From the NCBI GenBank assembly GCA_949128015.1, contig CASBRC010000189.1:1-8294 (forward strand): 8,294 nt of DNA, given 5' to 3'. Of this stretch, positions 1-6,754 are shown in pieces. Origin of the DNA: Synechococcales cyanobacterium PMM_0003 (lineage in GTDB: Bacteria > Cyanobacteriota > Cyanobacteriia > Pseudanabaenales > Pseudanabaenaceae). The number at the start of each line of letters is the position of its first letter. Positions within the stretch are counted from its first letter, which is position 1. The position numbers were made by a program, and so were the translations under genes. The notes below the pieces were generated by a model. That model did no database searches. It saw nothing but the letters and a program-made list of their open reading frames with translations, and was not told the DNA's origin.

Positions 1-1705
1 AGTTAACTTTAGCTAAGATTGTATTAACTTTAACTTCGGAAAGTATAGGGAAATTAGATTGCTCTGCAAACATTGGAGCATTTTTTTCAAGTGCAACTTG
101 CTCATGGGCAAGACGCATCTGTGAATTGATCGCAGTTGTCGTTGCATCGTAGATATTGGTTGCCATTTTTGGATAAGCCCCGATCGCAATGATTGGTACT
201 AAGAAGCAAACTGCAATAAATACTTCACGAGGTCTAGCATCGCTAAAATCCGCTTCGCTAGGTAGAACGCAACTTGTCCCAAAACAAACTACGTCTTGAT
301 TACCCTGCGCTCTGAGGCTGATGTCTGAAATATCACAGGAAGGATTGATATCACAGGTGGGATTAGCATCGGAAGCATAGAAAATCTGGCGCAACATCGA
401 CAGGAGATAAATCGGCGTGAGAATTACCCCAACTGCGGCTAAAAATACCGTCACCGTGCGGAATGTGGAACTATAGACATCACTGGAAGTCATGCCCACA
501 AAGATCGAGATCTCACTCGCAAACCCACTCATTCCAGGTAGGGCAAGGGATGCCAATGCGCCAACGGTAAACAAGGCGAACACCTTAGGCATTACCTTAC
601 CGATATAGCCCATCTCATTCATTAACATCGTGTGGGTACGATCGTAGGTGACACCTGCGAGGAAGAACAACACAGACGCAATCAAACCGTGAGAAATCAT
701 TTGTAACATCGCGCCACTGATGCCTAAGTCAGTGAAGGATGCAATGCCGATCAGCACAAATCCCATGTGCGAAATCGATGAGAATGCAAGTCTGCGCTTC
801 ATATTGGTTTGAGCAAATGAATTCACAGCACCATAAACAATATTAATTACGCCGAGCATTGCTAAAATTGGAGCAAAATAAACATGAGCATGGTCAAGTA
901 ATCCCATATTTAGACGAATTAAACCGTAACCACCCATCTTCAGTAATACACCTGCCAAAATCATTGATACAGGCGAAGAGGCTTCTCCATGTGCATCGGG
1001 TAGCCAAGTATGAAGGGGGAAAATCGCGAGTTTGACACCAAAGGCAATTAATAAACCTGCATAAAGTGGAAGCTCTAGGGCAAGGGGAAAATCCTTGAGG
1101 GCTAGCTCGGCCATATCAAAGGTGAGGTTATTGCCATAGAGAGCCATCCCTAAGCCAGCAACTAAGATAAAAATAGATGCGGCGGCGGTATAAAGCAAAA
1201 ATTTGGTGGCTGCATACTGCCGTTTTTGACCTCCCCAGATCGAAACGAGCAGATATACAGGAATTAGCTCAACTTCCCACATAATGAAGAACAGCAGTAA
1301 ATCTTGGGAGACAAATACACCAATCTGGGCGGAGTACAGCACCAACATCAAGAAATAAAACAGACGGGGTTTGATATTAACTTGCCATGCTGCAAATATG
1401 GAGAGCGTGGTGACAAGTCCTGCAAGAAGTACTAGAGGCGCGGAGATACCATCGACTGAAACTGCCCAACTAAGTCCTAATTGGGGTATCCAAGTATACT
1501 TTTCCGCGAGTTGAAATGTCGCGCTGCTCGGATCGTAGTTTTTCCAGAAGGCGTAGCACATCAAAATGAAGTCGGCGATGCCTACACCCAATGCATACCA
1601 GCGTATAGTTTTGCCTTCTTTGTCGGGCAATATGGGTATGAGTGAGGAAGCTACAAGGGGCAGCAGGACGATCGCGGTAAGCCAAGGAAACTGGTCTAGT
1701 GTCAT
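1..1705 (-). CDS. ndhD: NAD(P)H-quinone oxidoreductase subunit 4 (NdhD1 type), 3' end outside window
   Basis: Membrane subunit of the cyanobacterial NDH-1 complex in the thylakoid or cytoplasmic membrane. It belongs to the antiporter-like, proton-pumping subunits and serves respiration and photosystem I cyclic electron flow. The reading frame is open from ATG at 1705 to base 1, giving 568 codons without a stop. The N-terminus reads [20 protein letters not shown]. Family marks include the conserved Glu in [12 protein letters not shown] (E144), K225 in [20 protein letters not shown], and the late DARPREVF block near residue 490. Most of the protein is successive hydrophobic helices. The Cys-containing loop before DARPREVF (residues about 446-482) is typical of NdhD1 as I remember the family. 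The visible length already matches or exceeds usual NdhD1 length, so the C-terminus should lie just past the edge. No clear Shine-Dalgarno precedes the start. The gene upstream on this strand is the S24 peptidase, not ndhF. Confidence 0.96.
   Translation of the reverse strand, partial: MTLDQFPWLTAIVLLPLVASSLIPILPDKEGKTIRWYALGVGIADFILMCYAFWKNYDPSSATFQLAEKYTWIPQLGLSWAVSVDGISAPLVLLAGLVTTLSIFAAWQVNIKPRLFYFLMLVLYSAQIGVFVSQDLLLFFIMWEVELIPVYLLVSIWGGQKRQYAATKFLLYTAAASIFILVAGLGMALYGNNLTFDMAELALKDFPLALELPLYAGLLIAFGVKLAIFPLHTWLPDAHGEASSPVSMILAGVLLKMGGYGLIRLNMGLLDHAHVYFAPILAMLGVINIVYGAVNSFAQTNMKRRLAFSSISHMGFVLIGIASFTDLGISGAMLQMISHGLIASVLFFLAGVTYDRTHTMLMNEMGYIGKVMPKVFALFTVGALASLALPGMSGFASEISIFVGMTSSDVYSSTFRTVTVFLAAVGVILTPIYLLSMLRQIFYASDANPTCDINPSCDISDISLRAQGNQDVVCFGTSCVLPSEADFSDARPREVFIAVCFLVPIIAIGAYPKMATNIYDATTTAINSQMRLAHEQVALEKNAPMFAEQSNFPILSEVKVNTILAKVN
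330..364 (-). repeat. In-frame tandem 18-bp repeat inside ndhD
   Basis: Two adjacent copies of ATATCACAGG(AA/TG)GGATT, at 330-346 and 348-364, match at 15 of 17 positions with an 18-bp period. Read on the minus strand they encode the hexapeptide NP(T/S)CDI twice, at residues 448-459 of NdhD, in the loop before the DARPREVF motif. The period is six codons, so the duplication keeps frame and adds one cysteine to the loop. Confidence 0.8.
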
Positions 1706-1741
1706 GTCAATGAGTCTAAATACTTACCAAAAATAATATTA

Positions 1742-1752
1742 AGTATTGTACT
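1742..1752 (-). promoter_or_regulatory. Possible ndhD promoter/operator with short dyad
   Basis: The 119-bp gap upstream of ndhD holds AGTA-TTG-TACT, a short interrupted dyad. On the minus strand it overlaps a TACAAT hexamer (1750 to 1745) that could be a -10 element, about 40 bp before the ndhD start. No good -35 hexamer lies 16-18 bp upstream. The dyad does not match the cyanobacterial LexA box I remember (GTAC-N4-GTWC type). ndhD could equally be read through from the upstream peptidase gene. Confidence 0.2.
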
Positions 1753-1824
1753 AAACTTTACAAATTTTTAATCATCGTTCTTTTCAATGAATACCATTAT
1801 CAATATAGAAAGATCGCATTTTGA

Positions 1825-2400
1825 CTAGAGGGCATGAATTACGTTAGTGACTACGCCCCAAATATGTAAGTCAACATTTTCATCTATTTCAATAGGTTGA
1901 AAATCCGAATTTTCAGGCATCAGCCATAATTTGTTCCGATGCTTACGCAGGCGTTTCACGGTTAATTCTCCATTGACGACAGCGATGACTACCTTGCCAC
2001 TAATTGGCTCAAGGGAGCGATCGACCACAAGTAAGTCGCGAGGATGAATACCTGCATCCTGCATAGAATCACCAACGACGCGAACTAAAAAAGTAGATTC
2101 AGGATGCTTAACAAGATGACGATTAAGGTCGATTTTGCCCTCAATATAGTCCTCTGTCGGAGCGGGAAATCCTGCGGCAACGGGATTGAGATAAAGAGGT
2201 ATACGACTTTTGGTGTTGTTATCGGTTCTAAAGATCGATGAGACAATAGTTGCTGGTTCTATATTTTGAGGATCTTTAGTAAGAGCTTCTAAAATCTCGT
2301 CAGCAAGGCTAATCGGTACGCGGATAGCTTTAGTTGTCTCGTTATATTTGCCAGTACCTACAGGACGACCTGCTCCCTGACGCTTCCCACCACGCGGCAT
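1825..2400 (-). CDS. UmuD/LexA-like S24 self-cleaving serine peptidase with basic N-terminal extension
   Basis: A 191-residue protein of the LexA/UmuD (S24) family, which cleave themselves when RecA filaments form during the SOS response. The catalytic half fits well: Ala-Gly cleavage site at A76-G77 (PVAAGFPAP), nucleophile S112 in VVGDSMQDAG, and general-base K149 in GELTVKRL. The Ser-Lys spacing of 37 equals that of E. coli UmuD (S60/K97). The first 76 residues are longer than the roughly 24 of E. coli UmuD. They begin MPRGGKRQGAGRPVGTGKY, a basic Gly-rich GAGRP motif, followed by TKAIRVPISLADEILEAL, which looks like a ribbon-helix-helix strand plus helix. It may therefore be a UmuD-type polymerase V subunit or a LexA-like regulator. 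No umuC is adjacent in the window. A strong ribosome site, AGGAG (2412-2408), sits 7 bp before the ATG and supports this start. Confidence 0.9.
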   Translation of the reverse strand: MPRGGKRQGAGRPVGTGKYNETTKAIRVPISLADEILEALTKDPQNIEPATIVSSIFRTDNNTKSRIPLYLNPVAAGFPAPTEDYIEGKIDLNRHLVKHPESTFLVRVVGDSMQDAGIHPRDLLVVDRSLEPISGKVVIAVVNGELTVKRLRKHRNKLWLMPENSDFQPIEIDENVDLHIWGVVTNVIHAL

Positions 2401-2440
2401 AATATTTCTCCTAAGGTTATTTGAATGTGCTATTGCGATC

Positions 2441-2571
2441 CAGCAATTCTCATTATAGAAATTGGTTTTTTAAAAGGCAGCCTACGGCTGCCTTTTAAAA
2501 AACCAATTTTGGGGTTTGCAGCGCCTTAGGCGCTGCAAACCCCAAAATTGGTTTCATAATGAGAATTGCTG
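2441..2571. repeat. 131-bp palindromic element: outer inverted repeat enclosing two long hairpins
   Basis: The ends are a perfect 16-bp inverted repeat, CAGCAATTCTCATTAT at 2441-2456 and its complement at 2556-2571. Inside are two hairpins. Hairpin 1 has a perfect 24-bp stem (2459-2482 with 2486-2509) and loop TAC. Hairpin 2 has a perfect 26-bp stem (2500-2525 with 2529-2554) and loop TTA. The segment 2500-2509 (AAACCAATTT) belongs to both stems, so the two cannot fully form at once. The element lies between divergent genes, so it terminates neither. I see no reading frame in it. It looks like a non-coding mobile or REP/MITE-type repeat. No clear target-site duplication flanks it. Confidence 0.85.
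2452..2457 (-). promoter_or_regulatory. TATAAT -10-like hexamer at the element border, facing the S24 peptidase gene
   Basis: On the minus strand 2457-2452 reads TATAAT, a perfect -10 consensus, about 50 bp before the peptidase ATG. It is partly made by the outer inverted repeat of the palindromic element. No recognisable -35 lies upstream, where hairpin 1 sits. The opposite border carries CATAAT (2555-2560) facing the GST gene. The promoter role is inferred. Confidence 0.3.
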
Positions 2572-2658
2572 ACGGAACCCCAGTTAATTAGGCAAAACTA
2601 TAAATTTGAGTATTAGAAAATATTCGCTAAGCTGTAGGAAAGTATTTCTTACAATAAA

Positions 2659-3720
2659 ATGTCCGAATCTCCTCCATCCGCCCCAGATAGCAAAAACTCT
2701 GGCGATGCACCACTTTCCAAAAAGAAGGGCAAATCGCTTCCACCTAAGCTCATCATCAAATTCGGTAAATTTGTATGGACGACCATGTGGCAGGTGATGA
2801 TGTCAAATCTTGCCCCTCGCGATCGCCAAGGAGCCTATATCCGTCCTGTTACTCAGTTTCATAATCGCATTAGTACTGATGGTACTCATCCGCCTGCCGA
2901 TGATCGCTATCATCTTTACGTGGGAATGAGTTGTCCTTGGGCGCATCGTACCTTGGTGGTGAGAGCGCTCAAAGGTTTGGAAGATGTCATATCCATTTCC
3001 ATTGTGACACCTGTTCCAGAGTCAGGAGGCTGGGTCTTTAATCAACCTGAACAGGGCTGCCAAACCCTTGCTGAGTTATATCAATTATCACAGCCAGACT
3101 ACAGTGGGCGCAGCACAGTTCCTATCTTGTGGGATAAGCAAACTAAACAAATTGTTAATAACGAAAGTGCCGAGATTATTGTGATGCTTAATTCTGAGCT
3201 AAATCAGTTCGCCAAGCATCCCGAACTCGATCTCTACCCCTTGGAATTGCGATCGCAGATCGATCATTTCAACGAGAAAATCTATGAAACTGTGAACAAT
3301 GGCGTTTATCGCTGCGGCTTTGCCCAAACTCAGTCAGCCTACGAGCAAGCTTGCCGAGAATTATTTACCACTCTTGATGAGTTAGATAAAATTCTGGAGA
3401 CAAATCGGTATTTATGTGGCGATCGCCTGACGCTAGCAGATGTACGACTATTTACGACGCTATTTCGATTTGATATTGCCTACTATGGTTTGTTTAAGTG
3501 CAATCAACGGCGAATACAGGACTATCGTTACCTTGGTGCTTATCTGCGCGACATTTATCAGATTGTTGGTGTTGCGGCTACCTGCGACCTCGAAAGTGTG
3601 AAGCGTGACTATTATGGAAACCTCTTTCCGCTTAATCCAGGTGGCTTTATTCCCTTGGGACCAGATGTGACCAACTTGCTCACACCTCACAATCGCCATT
3701 TACTTTCGATCAACAATTAG
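2659..3720 (+). CDS. Xi-class glutathione S-transferase (glutathionyl-hydroquinone reductase family)
   Basis: A 353-residue cytosolic protein of the ECM4/YqjG (xi-class GST) family. Characterised members use an active-site Cys to remove glutathione from glutathionyl-hydroquinones and yield free hydroquinone plus glutathione disulfide. The catalytic motif is C92-PWAHR in a thioredoxin-like N-domain. Further family signatures are RPVTQFHNRI (62-71), VNNESAEII in the glutathione-binding region, the all-helical C-domain with GDRLTLADVRLFTTLFRFD, YGLFKCN, and the C-terminal KRDYYGNLFPLNPGGFIPLGP. Residues 1-26 are Ser/Lys/Pro-rich and low in conservation. The start at 2659 has no strong ribosome site, and internal Met43 is the main alternative. 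The core from about residue 35 (FGKFVWTTMWQ) aligns with what I recall of cyanobacterial homologues, which favours the early start. It heads a tight operon with the downstream SDR. The natural quinone substrate is unknown. Confidence 0.92.
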   Translation: MSESPPSAPDSKNSGDAPLSKKKGKSLPPKLIIKFGKFVWTTMWQVMMSNLAPRDRQGAYIRPVTQFHNRISTDGTHPPADDRYHLYVGMSCPWAHRTLVVRALKGLEDVISISIVTPVPESGGWVFNQPEQGCQTLAELYQLSQPDYSGRSTVPILWDKQTKQIVNNESAEIIVMLNSELNQFAKHPELDLYPLELRSQIDHFNEKIYETVNNGVYRCGFAQTQSAYEQACRELFTTLDELDKILETNRYLCGDRLTLADVRLFTTLFRFDIAYYGLFKCNQRRIQDYRYLGAYLRDIYQIVGVAATCDLESVKRDYYGNLFPLNPGGFIPLGPDVTNLLTPHNRHLLSINN

Positions 3721-3727
3721 GAACTAT

Positions 3728-4699
3728 ATGTCTAAAAATTTGAACGGTAAAGTTGCCTTGGTAACAGGAGCCTCTAGGGGAATTGGTAAAGGTATTGCCA
3801 TTGCTTTAGGTGAAGCAGGAGCATTAGTTTATATAACAGGGCGTAGTCTGAATAGTGATAATCCTACAGATCCTATTGCTGGTGGTTTATTGGAAACCAA
3901 ATATGCGGTAGAAAAAGCTGGGGGAACTTGTATTGCAGTTCCTATCGATCACAGCGATGATGAGCAGGTTCAGTCTTTATTTGAGCAAATTAATCGAGAA
4001 CAAAATGGACAATTGGATCTTTTGGTGAATAATGCTTATGGTGGAGTGCGATCGCTGATAAATGCTAAAGGTAAACCCTTTTGGGAATCAGATGTCAGTC
4101 TTTGGGATGCTTGTAATCAAGTTGGTTTGCGAAGTCACTATGTTGCAAGTTATCGGGCGGCAAAAATGATGACCCAACGCCAGCAAGGATTAATCGTGAC
4201 CATATCTTCTTGGGGCGGATTAGCACCAATTTTTGGAGTTGCCTATGGTACTGGCAAATCCGCCTGCGATCGTCTTGCTGCTGATATGGCAGTGGAGCTA
4301 AAGCCTTTTAATGTGGCTTCAATTTCCTTGTGGCCGGGTATTGTGGGAACAGAACATTTTCATCAGTTACTTGAAGAGGATAATGAGAATAGTCTTGGCT
4401 CTGCGATATCGGATAAGTTCAATTGGGAAACTCCTTTATTTGTTGGCAGAGTAATCGCAGGACTATGTGATGACTCCAATCTGTTACGGCGAAATGGGAA
4501 GGTGCAGATTGTGGCAGAATTAGCAACTCGTTATGGAGTCGTTGATGAATACGGGCATTGCCCTGCATCTTTACGTTCCCTCAGATTTTTATTGCCACAA
4601 GTTTTTCCGATGCTTAAATCTAGCGCTAAGTTCATTCCAGATCTGCGAGTGCCTTGGTGGATAATCCTTCTAACTGTTCTTAATTCTCCGAAAATTTGA
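3728..4699 (+). CDS. DHRS1-like short-chain dehydrogenase/reductase
   Basis: A 323-residue NAD(P)-dependent SDR. The Rossmann motif TGASRGIG lies at 13-20. R17 and R39 (YITGR) suggest NADPH preference. The NNAYGG motif lies at 101-106, and the catalytic residues are S160, Y173 and K177 (YGTGK). The usual catalytic Asn of the VNL motif is Gly133 (NQVGLRSHY). Overall it resembles animal DHRS1 strongly: LFEQINREQNGQLDLLVNNA, SLWPGIVGTE, ARRYG-like ATRYGVVDEYG, and a C-terminal LRVPWWIILL segment. Human DHRS1 reduces some steroids and carbonyl xenobiotics, but the substrate here is unknown. It starts 7 bp after the GST stop. AGGA (3719-3722) overlaps that stop codon and serves as ribosome site, so translational coupling is likely. 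The hydrophobic C-terminus (about 307-318) could touch a membrane. Confidence 0.93.
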   Translation: MSKNLNGKVALVTGASRGIGKGIAIALGEAGALVYITGRSLNSDNPTDPIAGGLLETKYAVEKAGGTCIAVPIDHSDDEQVQSLFEQINREQNGQLDLLVNNAYGGVRSLINAKGKPFWESDVSLWDACNQVGLRSHYVASYRAAKMMTQRQQGLIVTISSWGGLAPIFGVAYGTGKSACDRLAADMAVELKPFNVASISLWPGIVGTEHFHQLLEEDNENSLGSAISDKFNWETPLFVGRVIAGLCDDSNLLRRNGKVQIVAELATRYGVVDEYGHCPASLRSLRFLLPQVFPMLKSSAKFIPDLRVPWWIILLTVLNSPKI

Positions 4700-4724
4700 T
4701 TGTTATTCTAAAGAATGTGATTGT

Positions 4725-4829
4725 TAAGTAGGTGGACATAATTAAATACAAAGCCCCAAAAGCTGTGGCGCACGCTCTGCGTGCGCCACAGCTTTTGGTT
4801 TTGGGTTATTTATTACGTCCACCTACTTA
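4725..4829. mobile_element. MITE-like element with terminal inverted repeats and a central 20-bp hairpin
   Basis: The termini TAAGTAGGTGGAC (4725-4737) and GTCCACCTACTTA (4817-4829) are perfect 13-bp inverted repeats. Similarity continues inward imperfectly (ATAATTAAATA versus GTAATAAATAA). The core is a perfect 20-bp stem (4756-4775 with 4779-4798) with loop TCT, rich in GCGCACGC/GCGTGCGC. TA dinucleotides sit at both outer ends, as expected for a TA target duplication of IS630/Tc1-like elements. It has no coding capacity, which fits a non-autonomous miniature element, but the parent transposon is not identified. It begins 26 bp after the SDR stop, so the hairpin could also end transcription of the GST-SDR operon. 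Confidence 0.75.
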
Positions 4830-5025
4830 TTCGGCTTTATGATAGTGGGCTTATTACCTGACTTTTTTTTGTCTTGTGATCTCAGCTAAACCAACAATTA
4901 GGCTAATCCCATAATCGTTATTTTATCGTTGCCAATTATCATTAATGGGCTTGAGTAGCATTGGAACCAAAAACCGAGTTAAGGATATTAAATTACTTGA
5001 AAGCATCTTCTAAAGCGGATTTGAA

Positions 5026-5053
5026 TAAAAAAGACTCAGCCACACCAAGAATC
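5026..5053 (-). terminator. Weak candidate intrinsic terminator of the transglutaminase-like gene
   Basis: On the minus strand AGATTC (5053-5048) can pair with GAGTCT (5036-5031), including one G-U pair, across an 11-base loop. The last T of that stem and the next five bases form a T run (5031-5026). It lies about 70 bp after the stop codon. The stem is short and poor in GC, so this is only a candidate. Confidence 0.25.
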
Positions 5054-5123
5054 TATCTATCAGGAGGTCTAGGAATCGTAAAGGTGCAATCGCTTTTTCA
5101 TATTTTTCTTCCCTAGAACGGAT

Positions 5124-6650
5124 TTAGGTTTTATTGAACTCTAACTGCCCGACATAGTTGAACTGCCCTCTATCTACATTAGAGGTAAATAACTTGACCT
5201 CATAAGCACCCGCACTGGGGAGAGAACAAGCAACGCGATCGCCTTGAACTGCTTGACCGCAGTTTTGGGAACCACCAGATCCTTTGGAGTTATAGCTAGC
5301 TAATATCCATCGTTTCTGTGGATTGGCAAGCGAGATTGTCGCTTCAGTGCTGGTATCGGACTGAGATCTCGTGGGGCTAACAAGCTGTAAACCATCAGCA
5401 AAAAATTTAGGACGCATCATCGGCTGACGTAAAAACTCACCGAGGTTAATTGGATTAGAGCGTAACTGCCATGCTTGATCTTTAGGAAAATGGGTAATGC
5501 CAATTACTTCAGGTGGGGGCATGAGGTATTCAGTGCGATAACTCTTGGTAAAGCCTTTTGCGCGATCAACATAGCCACTATCCCAAGTCGCATCAATTAA
5601 ATTCCACTGACCTTTGACTTTGACAGCGTTCCACGCATGACCTTGACCGCTAAGGTCACTAGTTTGTGTACGTGCATCACCCACTACATAGACAATTTCT
5701 TCCCCCGCCGCTTTACCCAATGCTTCTAGTAATTTGGCATAGCCCGCACAAACTGCTTTGCGAGTTCTAAACACTGTCTCCGCATCCTGTGGTGGATACT
5801 TACCAGCAAAGTATGACTCGGCATCATAGGCAATGCGATCGGCGACGTAATCATGTAAGGCTTTTACTCGCAAAACTTGGTCGGGTTCTTTGCTGACAAT
5901 GTACTTGGCTACCGACTCAATACTAGTTTCGACATTGGTTGGCATATTCGCGATCGCAGGATGCAAACCCTGACCATCCCATGCCCATTCATTTTTGACT
6001 GGCGTTATCGTCGAAGGCTTAGCTTTGTTGGTATTAGGTAATGGTTTATCGGTAATTGGTTTGGAATTGCTAGAGTCGGGCTGCCGCTTGTTAGCATTTG
6101 GATTGGGTAAGTCTTGAAATGGGTTGCGACTGATCCGATCTGGCTGTGGCTGTGGTTTGATTGCGGAGCTACCATCGTCATATTGTTCAAATGGATTTTT
6201 GTTAAAGCTTTTATATAGACCTTCCAAGCCACCTGCTAATTTGAATAAACTTTGCCTTACAGGTTGCACTGCTGCACCTTGCATCCCATCAAGCATCCAG
6301 TCGCCTCTAGTTGAAAGAGCGATGAAACTGTTGCTCGGTTGCCATGCTAATAGCCCTGCGATCGCAATCAAGTTAATTACTAAAGTTCTGACGGTCAGGC
6401 GATCGCCCCAAGTTAAAGTTTGCGCTCCCGATTTGCCTAGTTTACGTCGTTTGTAACTTGACCACAAGTCCCACAACATCGGCAGGACGGGGAATAGAAA
6501 AACTCCCGCAAGAACTGACAGAAAAGTTGATCGATTAGAAAATGCTGCTAATGAAGATGCAAGCCATACTCCTAGAAAAGGTGTAAGGTAGATGCAAGCA
6601 TAGCTGCCAACTTTTAAGACTATTCCAATTAATCCGAATAATAGTTTCAT
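5124..6650 (-). CDS. Membrane-anchored transglutaminase-like (cysteine protease fold) protein
   Basis: A 508-residue protein. Hydrophobic segments span about 3-37 (one long or two short helices), 43-62 and 89-103. The basic loop YKRRKLGK (66-73) suggests that stretch is cytoplasmic, which would place the rest outside the plasma membrane. Residues about 145-222 are a low-complexity Asn/Pro/Ser/Lys linker with two NPF motifs (KNPFEQ, RNPFQD). The transglutaminase-like core follows with an intact triad: C301 (KAVCAGYAKLLEAL), H338 (GHAWNAVKV) and D353 (LIDATWDSGY). After it comes LRQPMMRPKFFADGLQLVSP and a beta-rich C-terminal domain, an arrangement seen in kyphoscoliosis-peptidase-like proteins. 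It could be a peptidase, a crosslinker or a wall-associated hydrolase, and the substrate is unknown. GGAGG (6663-6659) lies 8 bp before the ATG and supports the start. It is divergent from the Rieske gene. Confidence 0.85.
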   Translation of the reverse strand: MKLLFGLIGIVLKVGSYACIYLTPFLGVWLASSLAAFSNRSTFLSVLAGVFLFPVLPMLWDLWSSYKRRKLGKSGAQTLTWGDRLTVRTLVINLIAIAGLLAWQPSNSFIALSTRGDWMLDGMQGAAVQPVRQSLFKLAGGLEGLYKSFNKNPFEQYDDGSSAIKPQPQPDRISRNPFQDLPNPNANKRQPDSSNSKPITDKPLPNTNKAKPSTITPVKNEWAWDGQGLHPAIANMPTNVETSIESVAKYIVSKEPDQVLRVKALHDYVADRIAYDAESYFAGKYPPQDAETVFRTRKAVCAGYAKLLEALGKAAGEEIVYVVGDARTQTSDLSGQGHAWNAVKVKGQWNLIDATWDSGYVDRAKGFTKSYRTEYLMPPPEVIGITHFPKDQAWQLRSNPINLGEFLRQPMMRPKFFADGLQLVSPTRSQSDTSTEATISLANPQKRWILASYNSKGSGGSQNCGQAVQGDRVACSLPSAGAYEVKLFTSNVDRGQFNYVGQLEFNKT

Positions 6651-6754
6651 TACCTATTCCTCCAAATACTTTGCCACTGCCATCAAATCTGCTATGCCTT
6701 GGTTATTGTGGCGTGTGTCATATGATAGACGATCTGGCAGAGAAATCAGAATGA

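Larger units (their letters stand above)
4700..5123. other. Convergent intergenic region, no supported gene
   Basis: This lies between two genes transcribed toward each other. The left part holds the MITE-like palindromic element (4725-4829). The remainder has a run of eight T (4863-4870) without a convincing upstream stem on the plus strand, and a weak minus-strand terminator candidate near 5026-5053. The longest open stretch I found, 4961-5116 with a TTG start (about 51 codons), has no ribosome site and no recognisable family, so I do not call it. Confidence 0.7.

Noticed and set aside
241..370. Apparent insertion in NdhD between the FY and DARPREVF motifs
   Set aside because: A loop of this kind with CFGT(S/D)C is, to my recollection, normal in cyanobacterial NdhD1. 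Only the small hexapeptide duplication inside it is kept as a finding.
1470..1685. 71-codon minus-strand frame
   Set aside because: It is out of frame within the start of ndhD, whose real frame encodes conserved membrane helices.
2401..2440. LexA-type SOS box upstream of the S24 peptidase
   Set aside because: I searched for GTAC-N4-GTWC-like and CTA-N9-CTA-like sites near the start and found no convincing match.
2606..2797. 63-codon plus-strand frame before and overlapping the GST start
   Set aside because: It is out of frame with the GST, lacks a recognisable product, and has the composition of an overlapping by-product.
2441..4829. CRISPR or riboswitch interpretation of the hairpins
   Set aside because: There is no repeat-spacer periodicity, the two elements share no direct repeat, and no conserved ligand-binding RNA core is recognisable.
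4961..5116. Open stretch of about 51 codons from a TTG, plus strand
   Set aside because: No ATG, no ribosome site, no recognisable family, and it lies in a convergent intergenic region.
6005..6456. Open frames on both strands overlapping the transglutaminase-like gene
   Set aside because: They are by-products of the coding sequence and its low-complexity linker, and the true frame carries the catalytic triad.
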